DNA of 64,000 bases, from assembly GCF_020921035.1 (NCBI RefSeq), contig NC_063152.1:1990001-2054000 (forward strand), read 5' to 3'. A program made the position numbers and the translations under genes. Origin of the DNA: Rhodamnia argentea. Lineage: Eukaryota; Streptophyta; Magnoliopsida; Myrtales; Myrtaceae. Below the pieces are notes generated by a model, which ran no database searches, was not told where the DNA came from, and worked only from the letters and a program-made list of their open reading frames with translations. Within the stretch, counting starts at the first letter, position 1. Each line of letters starts with the position of its first letter. This document shows positions 24,600-36,575 of the stretch, piece by piece.

Positions 24600-24820
24600 G
24601 CTTAAGCTGTGAAGCTTAGTCTGGTCTTTTAACTAACTCTAGGCGTACACATATTTAATTAGAGGAGGTTAATGGGGTTTGGAAAGATTTGAACTCAAAT
24701 ACCTTTTCCTCTAATATAACGTGAAATTTGGTGGGATCACCGCCAATTATTTTAAAAGTTTGAACTATTAGATGAATGTGTGATTTAATATTTTAATAAT
24801 TGTACCATTGGGAAAAGGAT
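24600..24820 (-). mobile_element. Degraded TRIM-like LTR remnant
   Basis: The order of features matches the better-preserved TRIM at 34967-35229: a 'gcttagtctggtctttta' block, a 'gattTGAACTCAaa' block, then a terminal-repeat-like block beginning 'gtgaaatttggtgggatc' and ending in 'gatttaatatttt'. The copy is diverged and I cannot mark its ends or a target duplication. Confidence 0.55.
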
Positions 24821-26508
24821 TTTCATTAGAAAAAAAGAAAGGAATCATTTCCTCTAAAACCAGTTTTTAAGCATACAATGTGCCTTAAGTGAACTTTTAC
24901 GTATTGTTGAATACTGTAACAGTCCCGTAAGTAGCTCTAAATAAATAGAAATTGGACGAAGCGAATCGGCAAGCGGACTCATGCGATGGGAAGTATCGGA
25001 TATCTGTCAGTAAACCCCAGCCCATTAGCTCATCAACCTCTCAAATTTTTGTTATCTGGTCGCTCGAAGGAACAGCCCAGCCAATGTGCCGCTGGACCAC
25101 ATGCACCCGAAGCTTTGCGAGCAGACGTGTTTATTGTGGGCATTAGAAGACAAAGCAAAGCTCAACGAGGCATGAGTTGAAATCCATATGAGACCGACTA
25201 TAGCAAAACTTAAAGCCACCTTAGCTTCTTCGCATTTGACGGTCTTCGGCGGTATCAAATCCAGACATTTTACCTTTCTTTAGACGCGGTAACAGAGAAG
25301 AAGCAGAAGTGTCCCTCACCCTCACAGCGCCGCTCTAGCGACATTCTCGACTGTTTTCAACGACAACTCAACCCCGTGAACGCGAGCAACCAAATTCGAG
25401 GCAAGTCGGCACTCTAACTCTCTTTAGGTTGTTTAAACGAGTGTCGGGTGCGTGAGCGAAATGGGTTAGTTGGCTTTGAATGGGTCTCGATTTTGACAGG
25501 CTTTGTGCAAGGTAGGTAGCCATTAGAGATTCGTAGGGGTGCTGAGGATAGGGATTTTAATCTTTGGATTAGGAAAGCGATGTGGCATGCCGAGCCGGGA
25601 GAGTCGTTGTGGATGTTGGCAAGTTGGGTACATGTGCGTTCCTCCCCTATATTGGATCGGGTATGGCTGCGGGTATTGGAACAGATGAAGGCTCGTGAAG
25701 TTTGGCCTTGGTGGACGAGTATGTCTATATATATAATGCATACTGGCCTTGAAGTCCCAACGATAAGCCATCAACAATAATATAAGTGCCAGGATGTACA
25801 AGTCCAGCGCATTGGTAACATAAATAAGGAGCTTGTACGAGGGTCTTGCTCCCTCGAGTTTCGTAATTCGTGTCTAGTAACCTCTATGAAGGAATAGGAA
25901 TAAAACCACCTTCAACTTGTTTCTCACGTGCTAATCATTTACTTGAAAATAGTACCAGAGAAGTGCCTACTAATATTAGAATAGTGTGGGCTCCATGTGT
26001 GTAGCACCATTAAATTACCTGCAGTTGATGACATTGTAGCCGAGTGTAGATTACCATTTATATTGAGTGCGAGAATTGGTTGTGTTGTATTAATATGTCT
26101 TTATTGACTAAACTTTGCACCACATGAGCATTCATGGCGTGGAGTTTTTAATGCAATAATGTACATGAAAAGGGCTATGTGCCCGGTGATCCCCCATGGA
26201 GTATACGAGAAAGCCCTATTGTGTGATCTGGATAGCCCCGTTGCTTGATCCGGGCGATCCGAGTGTGTAATCTGGACCGTCTTTGTGGTGGAATGAGATG
26301 TTAATACGAGTGCACATACACATAACATGCATGATGCATTATCATCCATTACATGCAAGCATATAAGCGATACTTATGATAAATGAGATGGTAACTTGCC
26401 GAGCAATTCGTTTTATTGTTCACTTTTTAGTTAGTTTAATTGATGAGTTGGAACTTTGACTTGTTGAGTCTTCTTACCTCGTTGTTGTTCACTCTTTTTT
26501 AGGTAACG

Positions 26509-26745
26509 ATGGCTAGTTCATTGACCACATTCTACGGGATATCCACGCAAGTTTCTATAAGCGTGGAGCCCTACGTATGTCCTAGGCTACCCGACTTGTA
26601 TATGGTTCGAGTTACCATCACTTTCGGGGTGAATGGCGCTTTAGATGTGGAAGACTTTTCTCATGTATATGTAGCAGTTTACGGAGTTTTGGAGGATGAC
26701 CTAGGTCTTGTGGGCCCATTACCTTTCGACTACGTGGCGCCTTAA
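26509..26745 (+). other. Unrecognised 78-codon ORF
   Basis: Starts at ATG 26509 and ends at 26745. No signal peptide, membrane segment or known motif is evident, and I see no clear neighbouring exon. It may be a fragment of an old mobile element or a small unknown gene. Confidence 0.15.
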
Positions 26746-27112
26746 GTGCCAAACTGTTAGGGTAGTAAGTTGATCATGTATGGCACTAGTTAGAACTTAA
26801 GTTACCTGGAATGCCGAGTTTATATGGGATTTTTTGTGGGGTTATAGTTGTCTCTTTATTTTGTATCGGATAGAGCAATTGGCTTTTTTTTTTTTTTTGG
26901 AATACCACCCGATGTGTTGTCTCCCATGCTGAAAAGGAAAAAAAATGTTAAACCCGACTTTGGCAAACCTCCTTTATATATAAAAGAAAGTGTCGTGTTT
27001 TGTTTGCTTAACTGTTTATTCTTTTTATTACTGGTGAATTACTATAAATTGTTAGTGTACGTGGCGGGCTTGGGACGCTACGGGTTCGACCAATATGATA
27101 GGAAAAATAGCG

Positions 27113-27470
27113 CAAATGGTTCTTAAACTTTAGTCAAATGTGCAATATGATCTCCGAATTTTTAATTTGACCAATAAAGTCTAGATTTTTTTGGTTTCGG
27201 AACTTTTGGAACATGTTTAACTTAGTCCATGAACTATAAGAAAATGTCCAATGTTGTCCTTGAATTAGAATTATGGAAGGACTACATTGAACAGTTTCGT
27301 ATAGTTTATGAACTAAATTGAATATATTCCAAAAGTTCATAAACCATATTAGTCAAATTAAGAATTGAAGGACCGCATTATATATTGTGGTAAAGTTTAA
27401 GGACTATATTGGTCAAATTAAAAGTTTAAAGATCACATTGCACATTGAATTAAAGTTCAATGACTATTTG
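27113..27470. mobile_element. Foldback (inverted-repeat) element
   Basis: The arm at 27113-27172 and the arm at 27411-27470 are imperfect reverse complements over about 60 bases, with landmarks 'atgtgcaatatgatct' on the left and 'agatcacattgcaca' on the right. Inner sequence continues the weaker inverted pairing ('gtccttgaatt', 'ttaagaattgaagga'). The element is AT-rich and non-coding. The inverted match extends slightly further outward, but no clean target duplication was found. Confidence 0.65.
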
Positions 27471-28175
27471 TTCCATTATCTCAATACCAAAAAAATTTCT
27501 TTTTCAACTTGTTTTCAGCAAAAATAAACACTAGAAAGGGGCCCAATTTTTCTGAAATTGGATTTTCTAAAAATATTTTTTGAGTTATGGAAAGTTTTTA
27601 GTGGAACAAACGGATTCGGGGAAAATCCCATAATAAAAGAAAATATTTTTCGGGGTAATTATTTTTCAAGAAATTTTTTTATCCATTTTCAGTTAGGAAA
27701 TTCATTTTATTAACTTTAAATATTCATATTTTTCTCTTACTATAAATGATTTTCTGTCGACTGTTTTTCAGTAAAATAAATACGGAAAAGGGCAGAAAAT
27801 TACTTCGTGAAATTGTTTTCATTTAAACAAATTAATTTTCAATAGTACATCGTGAAATGATAGTTTAGAATGGCCCAAATTTCTCAAGCCCAAGCCCAAC
27901 CGCGAAGACGAATTTGAAGCGGCGACCTCAACGGAGAACTCCTCCGCGCGGCAGCGATCTTCTTCGGTATCTCCCTCCGTCGCACCTGCGCTCTCCCGGT
28001 GAAACTCGAATCCACAGCCAGTCCATCCGCTCGCCATTCTCAACAGCTCGCGGCGTCGAGCCTCCCCTCCTTCTCGCGCCTGCGCGCTTCAACGAGCCGT
28101 CAGCGCCGAGCAGCGAGCCACTCAGCAGGAATCGTCTCTCGTCTCTCCTGATCACGCCGCCTGTCTCCCACCGAA

Positions 28176-31100
28176 ATGGCGGTAATTCCTCTCTAGATCC
28201 CGCCGCTGAGCAGCTCGTGGGATCCGGAATTCTCGCGAGCATCGGAATTTCGATCTCAATTTCTTCCTCCCCCTTCCTCTTTCTCGTGGTTTCAGGACTC
28301 GGCGGGGACTACGCTCATGGATCTCATAACCGCGGATCCGTCGACCGCGTCGTCGACGGCGTCGTCTACTGCGACGTCGGCGTCTCCGGGGCGTCAGCCG
28401 ACGGCGCTCGGGAAGCCGGTGGTTCCTGCCTCCGAGAGGAAGTCCAAGAAGGCCACTCTCATGCAGATCCAGAACGACACCATTTCTGCTGCTAAAGCTG
28501 TCCGCACCAACATCATGCCTCAGAGGCAAAAGAAAAAGGTCAGTCATTCCTTCCTGCTCCTCCACTCTTGTCTGATTCCGCGTGAAACTTGCAACTGGTT
28601 CGGCTCTGATCGATTTACTTCTCGGCCACTTCGACTAGGGCATGTCCCTTTTTCTTCCTAGTTGACTTTAAGCAGTGCTACTTTTACTGGACTTTACATT
28701 CTCCTCTTTTTCACGTCCCCTTCCTGTTTTGAGTGCATCAGTTGAGTGCTTGTTGATGATAAAGGGAGCAAACTGGGTTCTGTCTGAACAGTCTGATTTC
28801 GGTTAATATCGTACGCGGATATATGCTGTTATCGAAGTTTCCCCTTCTCGTTAGAGCTGTAATTAGGTCTGAGATCACTCTTCCGCCAAGGTGTATGAGT
28901 TTCTTCTGGGGAAAGTTCAATTGTAGGCGGTGCAAATTGCTAATTGTTCCCTTGGATCAAATTTAGAGGAAAGAGATGGTTGATTTGATTCCATGCAAAT
29001 TTAGAGGAAAGTGATATTCATCTGTTATCAACATGGACAAGTTTGATTCGTTTGTGGATCCTACAAGTGTAATGCACTTGTTCGCATATTGACTCGGGAT
29101 GCTGTTGATTTCCGAATTTGGAGAGATGAAAGGTTACATTTTCAGAAAGAGTTGAGTGTTCAATAGAGGAGGCTGTTGATTTGAAACCATGTAAAATGTG
29201 GCATGAAAAGTGAAATTCATCCGTTATCAAGATGGAGGTTTATTTGTCTAGGGATCCTACACTAATGCACTTGTTTGTATGTTGACTTGGGGTGTGCTGA
29301 TTTCCAAATTTGAAGAGATGTAAAAGGCTTCATTTAGTAACTAAGAGTGAATGTTCAATAGAGGGGGTGATGTGAAATTTTTGTTTAGGTGCTACTATGG
29401 ACTTCTATCTCTTAGCAATAAATTGTTTGGATCGAACAAACCAAATGATCCATAGTAGTGTTTCATGCATTAAAAAACAAGGCTGTGCATTTTTGGATAA
29501 GAATATTAGGTAATTGTAGTAGTTTGGTAAACATTTCATAGATGCTCCTACTTTATATATTCATACATATTGCATATGATGCAATCAATGGTGAAGTTAT
29601 GTGAGAAAGTATAGAGCACTGGGAAACTTGTCATGTGGCACCAGATGTTGTTGCATGATCCGTGCATAAGACTCACAAGGCCCACTAAAGTCATCCTGTA
29701 TGAAGTATGTGAGTAAAGCAGCCTTCCATGTCATATTGTATCTTGGTATAGTGTTAGATGTGCCCTTTTCTTTTTTGGAAGGTTTCAGATTGATAAGACC
29801 TTAAACCCTTTTAATATTGCTAAGGAACTGCTTGAGGTTTATTGTGGACATGTTTTGTAGCTGCCTAAGTTTTTAGAGGAGCAAGAACAGAAGTCTCTCT
29901 TTTTTTTTTTTTTGATAGAACAAGAATACAAGTCAAGAGTTCAAATTCGCATGCCCTTTTAGGGTGTGCATGACAACACTTCTGCTATAGAAATCAACCT
30001 CTGGAGAGAATTTATTTTTTTTAACTTATTCAAGTGGCTCCTAAACTACTTTTGGAGCAAAAAAAATGCTTCAGAAGTACAAAAATAAAGTTGTGTAACC
30101 AAATAGATTTCTGCTCTAGAAGTTGTGTTACCAAATGGTTTTTTGCTCTAGAAGCACTTTTGGGCAGAAATTCTACTCCAGAAGTGTTGTCATGCACGTC
30201 CTTAATGTTATTGTGTCTATTTTCCCATCATCTCGTTCTTTTTCAGTTAAGTATTATTTTGGACATGCTGCATTTCGTCCACAAGGTCTGGCTTACATCC
30301 AAGATGGAATGCCACGAAATATGCTTGATCAAGATTATGGACCTATTTCATGACAACTTCAGTTTTTGAGGAAAACATCTACATATATGCACTATGTACT
30401 ATTAAAGAGAATGAAGTCAGTGCAGATAAAAGGCAGGATGGAGTTGAGCCTCAATTTGAGGAATTTTTTTTTTTGGTGGTGTCTCGCACTAGCTGGAAAC
30501 TCGAGATGAGAGATTGGCTGCTTATGTTTGCTTCTGTATAAAATTATTTGCTAGCCTTGTGGCTTTTGCTCATGTGGAATCCCATGGTACATAGACTCAT
30601 TTTCGATGATCGATAGAAAAGAGGGTTATATTGGCTATAAATTTCTTTGGCTGGGCACTTGTTAGGTTCATCATTTTATGTCCCTGAACAGTAGGGGTGC
30701 TCTTTGATTCCTTTCCTCCTTCAACCATTGCCTATATATGCAGTAAAACTATAGTATCTCTGTTTGGTTTCATCTAGAGAAGAGTTTTGCCCCTTTTTAT
30801 CTCTTAAGGAAAATTGACGTTGCAAATTGTTGTCTTTTTAAGCAAATGGGTTTTTATTCCTCTTAAAAATCAGATATTCCTTCACTCTCTTGTCATTCAC
30901 TGCAGAATGGTCGATTGTCCTCATGCCACAACATCATGTTATTTGCCCTTTTTAGCTATCAATCTATAATGATTTCTCGTTGCATCTCTTGGTGAGGGGA
31001 AGAAATGAGGAGAGAGAAGATTGTGGGGTTTTATAGGTGGGGTCTAGGGCATAGTCGGTTGGCTAGGGATTTTCGTGCTCAAACCGTGAATCAATTTCGC

Positions 31101-34100
31101 CACAGACCCTTTTTTTCTTGCGCCAATTTTTTGTCCACAATGGTCCATTTAATGTTACCACTTCCAACTATAATTCTCGTCCCACTTAAACCACCGCTCA
31201 AAGTTCATCAACCCCAATTCATTTTCGCCACTAATCCGAGCCCAATATTGTCTATTTCCGCTTATAATCTTAGTCTGGCGGAAATCGGGTCATTACACCG
31301 AGTCAGGTCAACGGTCAAACCGGGTAAGGTCAACGGTTAAAGCGGGTCGGGTCGATAGCAAGTAAAATGCATCTTTACTGGCCTAAGCATGCATGAGTGA
31401 TGTGAAAGTCTTGCTTACATGGAGATATGTGCTTTGATGTTAGAATTGATTTCCCTTTTCTTTGCTCTAATATTTACAGCCCGTCTCCTATTCTCAACTT
31501 GCTAGGAGTATTCATGAACTAGCTGCAACATCTGATCAGGTAAGGCCTTCCCTAAGTCTAAATTTTGATTTTCCATTTCTTGTTGATCTGTTTGAAATTT
31601 CCTGAGTTGTGTCATTTGTCTTGTGTTGACAGAAAAGTTCTCAAAAGCAGCTAGTGCATCATGTGTTTCCGAAACTGGCTGTGTACAATTCAGTTGATCC
31701 GTCTTTGGCCCCATCTCTTCTCATGGTATGTTTCTGCTTGAACTTTGTGGTTTTTATTTATTTATTTATTTTTGGTTTTATTTTTTTAATTTTTTTTGGG
31801 GGGGGGAGGCGTGCTCTGTTTCTTCATTTTACCTTTAAGAAAAATTCTATTTTTTTTTTAACTGTTGCCTATTTGGTTTGGTATGATATATTTGCCTAAT
31901 TATTTTAGCACAACAATTTTAAATTTTGTGCTTGGAAAAGGTTAAGTTTATTTCAGTTGAAATGTTACTCACTTGTCTGGAGCAGTGTACTTTTAGCTCT
32001 CGGTAAATCTAGAGATGGGTTGTTATGATAGTGTTACTTCAGAAGCACCTTTTGTTGGTTAAGTTTCACGTGGAACTGTTACTTGTGTATCCTCATTACG
32101 CGAGTTTCTCTTGCCAACTAATGTCTCTATTCTTGCTGGCAGCTCGGTCAGCAATGTGAAGATAGGAGTGTCCTTCGTTATGTATACTATTACTTGGCTA
32201 GGATTTTATCTGACACTGGTACTCAAGGTTCAAATCCTGGAGGTGGGATTCCAACTCCTAATTGGGATGCCCTTGCTGACATGGATGCTGTTGGAGGAGT
32301 GACTCGAGCTGACGTTGTACCACGAGTAGTAAAGCAGCTCACCACAGAGTCGACTATTGTAGATGTGGAATGTAAATAACTTTTTACCTTCATCTGTAAT
32401 TCTGTATGGTTTCCTTTTCTGTCCCTGTTCTTTTAGGCTCTATCTAGAGTAATCTTTTTCAGTCATCCTGCTGTCTCTGCTTGCATTAGGTTCTTCTTCT
32501 GCTTCTAGTATGACATTCTTTTTTCTCGAGATCATCTTTGGAAAGCCCATGAAATTGAAACTTTTGTTGGTTGTGATACCATTTACCACAAATAGTGTAT
32601 GCTAGAATATCCTACTCAATAGGTTAAGCTAATATGTGGAGGGAATGTTGGGATACTGGAACACCCCCTCTCACATGCAAACTGGACTGAGAGAGACCCC
32701 TATGGAATCAATGAACAGGGGCCACACACACGCAATCAATTGGGGTGAAACTTGGCCCCGACACTATGTTAAAAAGTTCATCCTAAAAACTTATAGTAAA
32801 AAGTTCTTATTTAACACAGATTGCTTTCCGATCTGTTGACAATTTATGTAGGAGGGAAGCTAATTATAATACGTGTGAAATGATTGTTTGGGAACCTGGG
32901 ATAAGGATTTTCAGTTACATGAGGAATTTCTTTCCTGAAACCATATTATTTGCTGCATTGCTCGCTTCACTTGTCAGAGAGTAGATATGATTTGAATTCT
33001 GATGGTTGAGATAACTTTCTGCCATATCTTTTGAAGTCCATGCACGGAGGCTGCAAGCTTTGAAGGCCCTTACATATGCTCCTTCAAGCAGCACAGATAT
33101 TTTGTCCAGCCTGTACGAAATTGTGTTTGAACTTCTCGACAAGGTCTGTCAGATGTCAATACATGATTTTTCATTCAAAAAATTATGCTTTACTTAGAAA
33201 AGTTTTATGTAATTCTTTTATGTTGATTATGTTTCCATGGTAAGGTTTGTCTACCTCCATTAAGTTCTTAATTTCTTGACATGGTTCACTTTTGACTAAC
33301 TTACGGCCCCTTAAAAAACATCTGCCTGGTTCTGAATTAATTGTTGAATCCTTTCTTATGTTTCTATCTTTTGAAGTTGATTGAACATATTTGGATGATC
33401 ATTATGGTTATCAAATCTGAGCATTTTTCCTACCATTTGTAAGTTGTGGCATCTCTGTTTTAAAAAGGTTGTACTTGTAAAATCTTACCTTTTTCACTGA
33501 TGAGCTGGACCATCACGATACATCAAGACAATCATTTAGAATCAGTGTTTAATCTCTTGTGTAACTACATTTTATTTGTGGGAGGATAAAGAGTATCGTG
33601 TGACAGGGTTGATAGTATGCTCACTTGCAGACAAAAACAATTTTAAGTCTATGAATTCAAGGGATGTTTTGCCTGTTTTGACGCATGTTGTGAGTAAGTG
33701 GACTTAAATTGGCTTTTTGCTGAAGTTCGCTAGATTAGGTAGTGTATATATAGGTAGATTGCTACTAAGGCTTGATTTCTCTAATTAGGAAAAGAAAGAA
33801 AGTCTAGGTCTAGGTGCCACTGGTTAGCAACAGATGACGCATTCCTTTTGGTTGGGAGTTTTAGGTGACATCTCTGGCCTGGGGAATAGGGTGAAGAATA
33901 CGTTCCGGAGCTTGTAAAGATAAGGGAGACGAGGAATTCTATACACCATTGGTATGTAAGGCTACGGCATCTGTCTGAATAGATTAGCTGGGAAAATGCC
34001 TAGAATAGTTAATTTGTGATGCTATTGTTTGAGCTTCCTTCTTTCATACTTTAGGGAGATATTCACAATGTTTCTCAGAGCTTGGATGGAGTTGGAGTTA

Positions 34101-36543
34101 GAAGCGCTTAAATAAGTACTCTTTTCCCACTTAACCCTAAGTTAGAAAAAGATTACCTTTTTATTCCCTTAGTATTAGATGGCAATTTGGATCATAAGCA
34201 GCAGCAGCTTTGTATTTTCAAGAACACTGTTTATTTTGGTTAGATGTGGCTTAAAGGTTGACTTCGGGGTTTTCAAGTCTTGCAATAATTCAACATTGTT
34301 GCATGCATTCTGCATTGGTACTGTCTAGATGTGTTTTCTAGATGTATTGGAATGGTTTTGGACTACCTTCTGCTTTGGTTCCTAGCTGACTTAAGTGATC
34401 AGCTTTTAATATTTTTCCACTTATATATGTTTCAGGTTGCAGATGCTAACCAAAAACGTAAGAAAGGTGTATTTGGAACAAAAGGTGGTGATAAGGAGGT
34501 AAAATATCAGCTTCAGTAGATTATTCATGACTTTCTTTGTTACTTTTGTGTGCCATGTCTTGCAGAAAGTGATCATCTTTCATTGACCCTTTTTTATTCC
34601 CTTTTCTTCCATGCCAATTTTAATGTCCCTGTAAATGCCCGTTGAACCTTGGTTTTTTACTTTTGATAAGTTATGTTGCTGATCTCTTGATTTTGTAATA
34701 TTTGGACTATCAGTCTATCATCCGGAGTAATCTGCAATATGCTGCTATGAGTGCTTTGAGAAGACTCCCTCTTGATCCTGGGAATCCAGCATTTCTTCAT
34801 CGTGCGGTTCAGGGGTAAGATTTTGTTTTTTGGGGTATTCTGATATTTTTGTGACAAATACCCTGCTGTGGAATGTATATTCGACAGTTTTTATTATCGG
34901 GCATTTTTCAATCTATACTGAACCATAGGAATGACAGTGAGGATTTGTACTATTCAGTTTAAACCTTGTGAGATTTTGTGCTGTTAGATGAAGGTGCAGT
35001 TTAATATTTAATTACTTTAACACTCCCCCTCACGCTTAGTCTAGTCTTTTACCTAGTACTAAGGGTGGAAACATTTCATTGGAGAGGCAAAAAATAGGGG
35101 CCTAGAAAGATTCAAACTCAGGACCTCCCTCTCTGATACCATGTGAGATTTTGTGGGACCATTGCCAACTGTTTTAAAAGCTTAAGCCGTTAGATGATAG
35201 GCGTGGTTTAATATTTAATTACTCTAACAAACCTATTTCTTGATGTTTTTGGAACAACTCATTGGAGACTCAAAACGTATTTTTTAGGTTGTATGAGTTT
35301 TGGTTTATCTAGAGTGACGGTTAAATTATAGCTATATTCGTCAGAAATCTATCTTGAATAAACATTAAGTCTTTCAAGACAAAAAAGGGAATTCTTTTGT
35401 GAATAAAGACAGAAAGCTGGTAGGGATGATAATTCTTGTCGTATCGTGTCATCAAATTCATGTGGGTTATTCATGTCATTTCATGTTAGTACCAATATAT
35501 TTTAACATTATTACAAGTTTCTTTTTTAATTAAACATGGGTGAAAAACTAGTCAATTCTGTTAGTTTTGAATTGCCCTGTCAGTTTCCTGATTCTCTAAG
35601 TGAATTTGCATGTTCAAATCATGCTCTCATGTCATGTAAAGAATGGCCATCTTAAGGGGCAGGGCTCTTGAGGCTGATGTTGCAAATTATAGCAAATTTT
35701 GGTTTATTCTTGTGCAATTGTAATGAATTAGCGAAAGGGTCTTCAACATCCACAAGTGTACTGTATTTAATTCGGCTTAGCTTCTTTAATGTACATATGT
35801 ACTCTCTTTCATGATCATGGTAATTTTGTATATTTTTTGGATGGTATACATGCGATCTTGATACTAAGGTAGGTTTATTGCTACTTTTATTCTTGTGAGA
35901 AGAAATGTTAAAATTGTATTATTTAGTAACAAAGGATTTATACATTGGTAATAATCAACAAAAATAAACCCTATGAGTCCTAAAGACCAATTTACCTTTA
36001 TATACTTCTAACACTCCCCCTTAAGCTGGAGCATAGATATTAATCGTGCCCAACTTGTTACAAATATATTCTATCCTTCCATTACCTAGAGATTTAGTAA
36101 AAGTGTTTGCAAGTTGTTCACCGTTTCTAATGTGCTTGGGAAGAATCATTCACTCTGTAGCTTCTCGAATAAAATGACAGTCAACCTCAATATGTTTTTG
36201 TTCTCTCATGAATATGCATTGCAGCCTTATTATCACACCATAAAGGCATAGGAACTAAAGCTTTGAAACCTAACTCAATCAATAACTGCTGAATCCACAC
36301 TAATTCACACGTCACTTGTGCCATGGCTCTATTTTCTGACTTGGTACTGAGCGGGCAACAACACTTCTTTTCTTACTCTTCCATGTCACCTGATTTCCTC
36401 AACCAAGGTACAATGACCAAGTAGTTGATCTCCTATCATCTTTGGTGAACTACGGATTTAAAGATAAAAAAAATCAAAAACCCATCCCCCCCCCCCCCCT
36501 TTTTTAAAAAAAAAAAAAAAAAAATTTTTTAAAATTTTAAAAA

Positions 36544-36575
<32 letters not shown>

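Larger units (their letters stand above)
23762..28175. other. Intergenic region between mARC-like and TASH3
   Basis: No gene is recognised. The stretch holds the mARC 3'UTR, an unrecognised GC-richer ORF at 24327-24049, a TRIM remnant near 24600-24820, an unrecognised ORF at 26509-26745, and a foldback repeat at 27113-27470. About 25400-26750 is less AT-rich than its surroundings and may be an old transposon whose ends I could not find. Confidence 0.5.

Noticed and set aside
27080..27095. 'gggttcgacc' T-loop-like word
   Set aside because: No cloverleaf partners; chance match.
27928..28565. Long GC-rich ORFs on both strands around the TASH3 start
   Set aside because: They overlap the TASH3 leader and exon 2. 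Arg/Pro-rich composition without motifs points to shadows.
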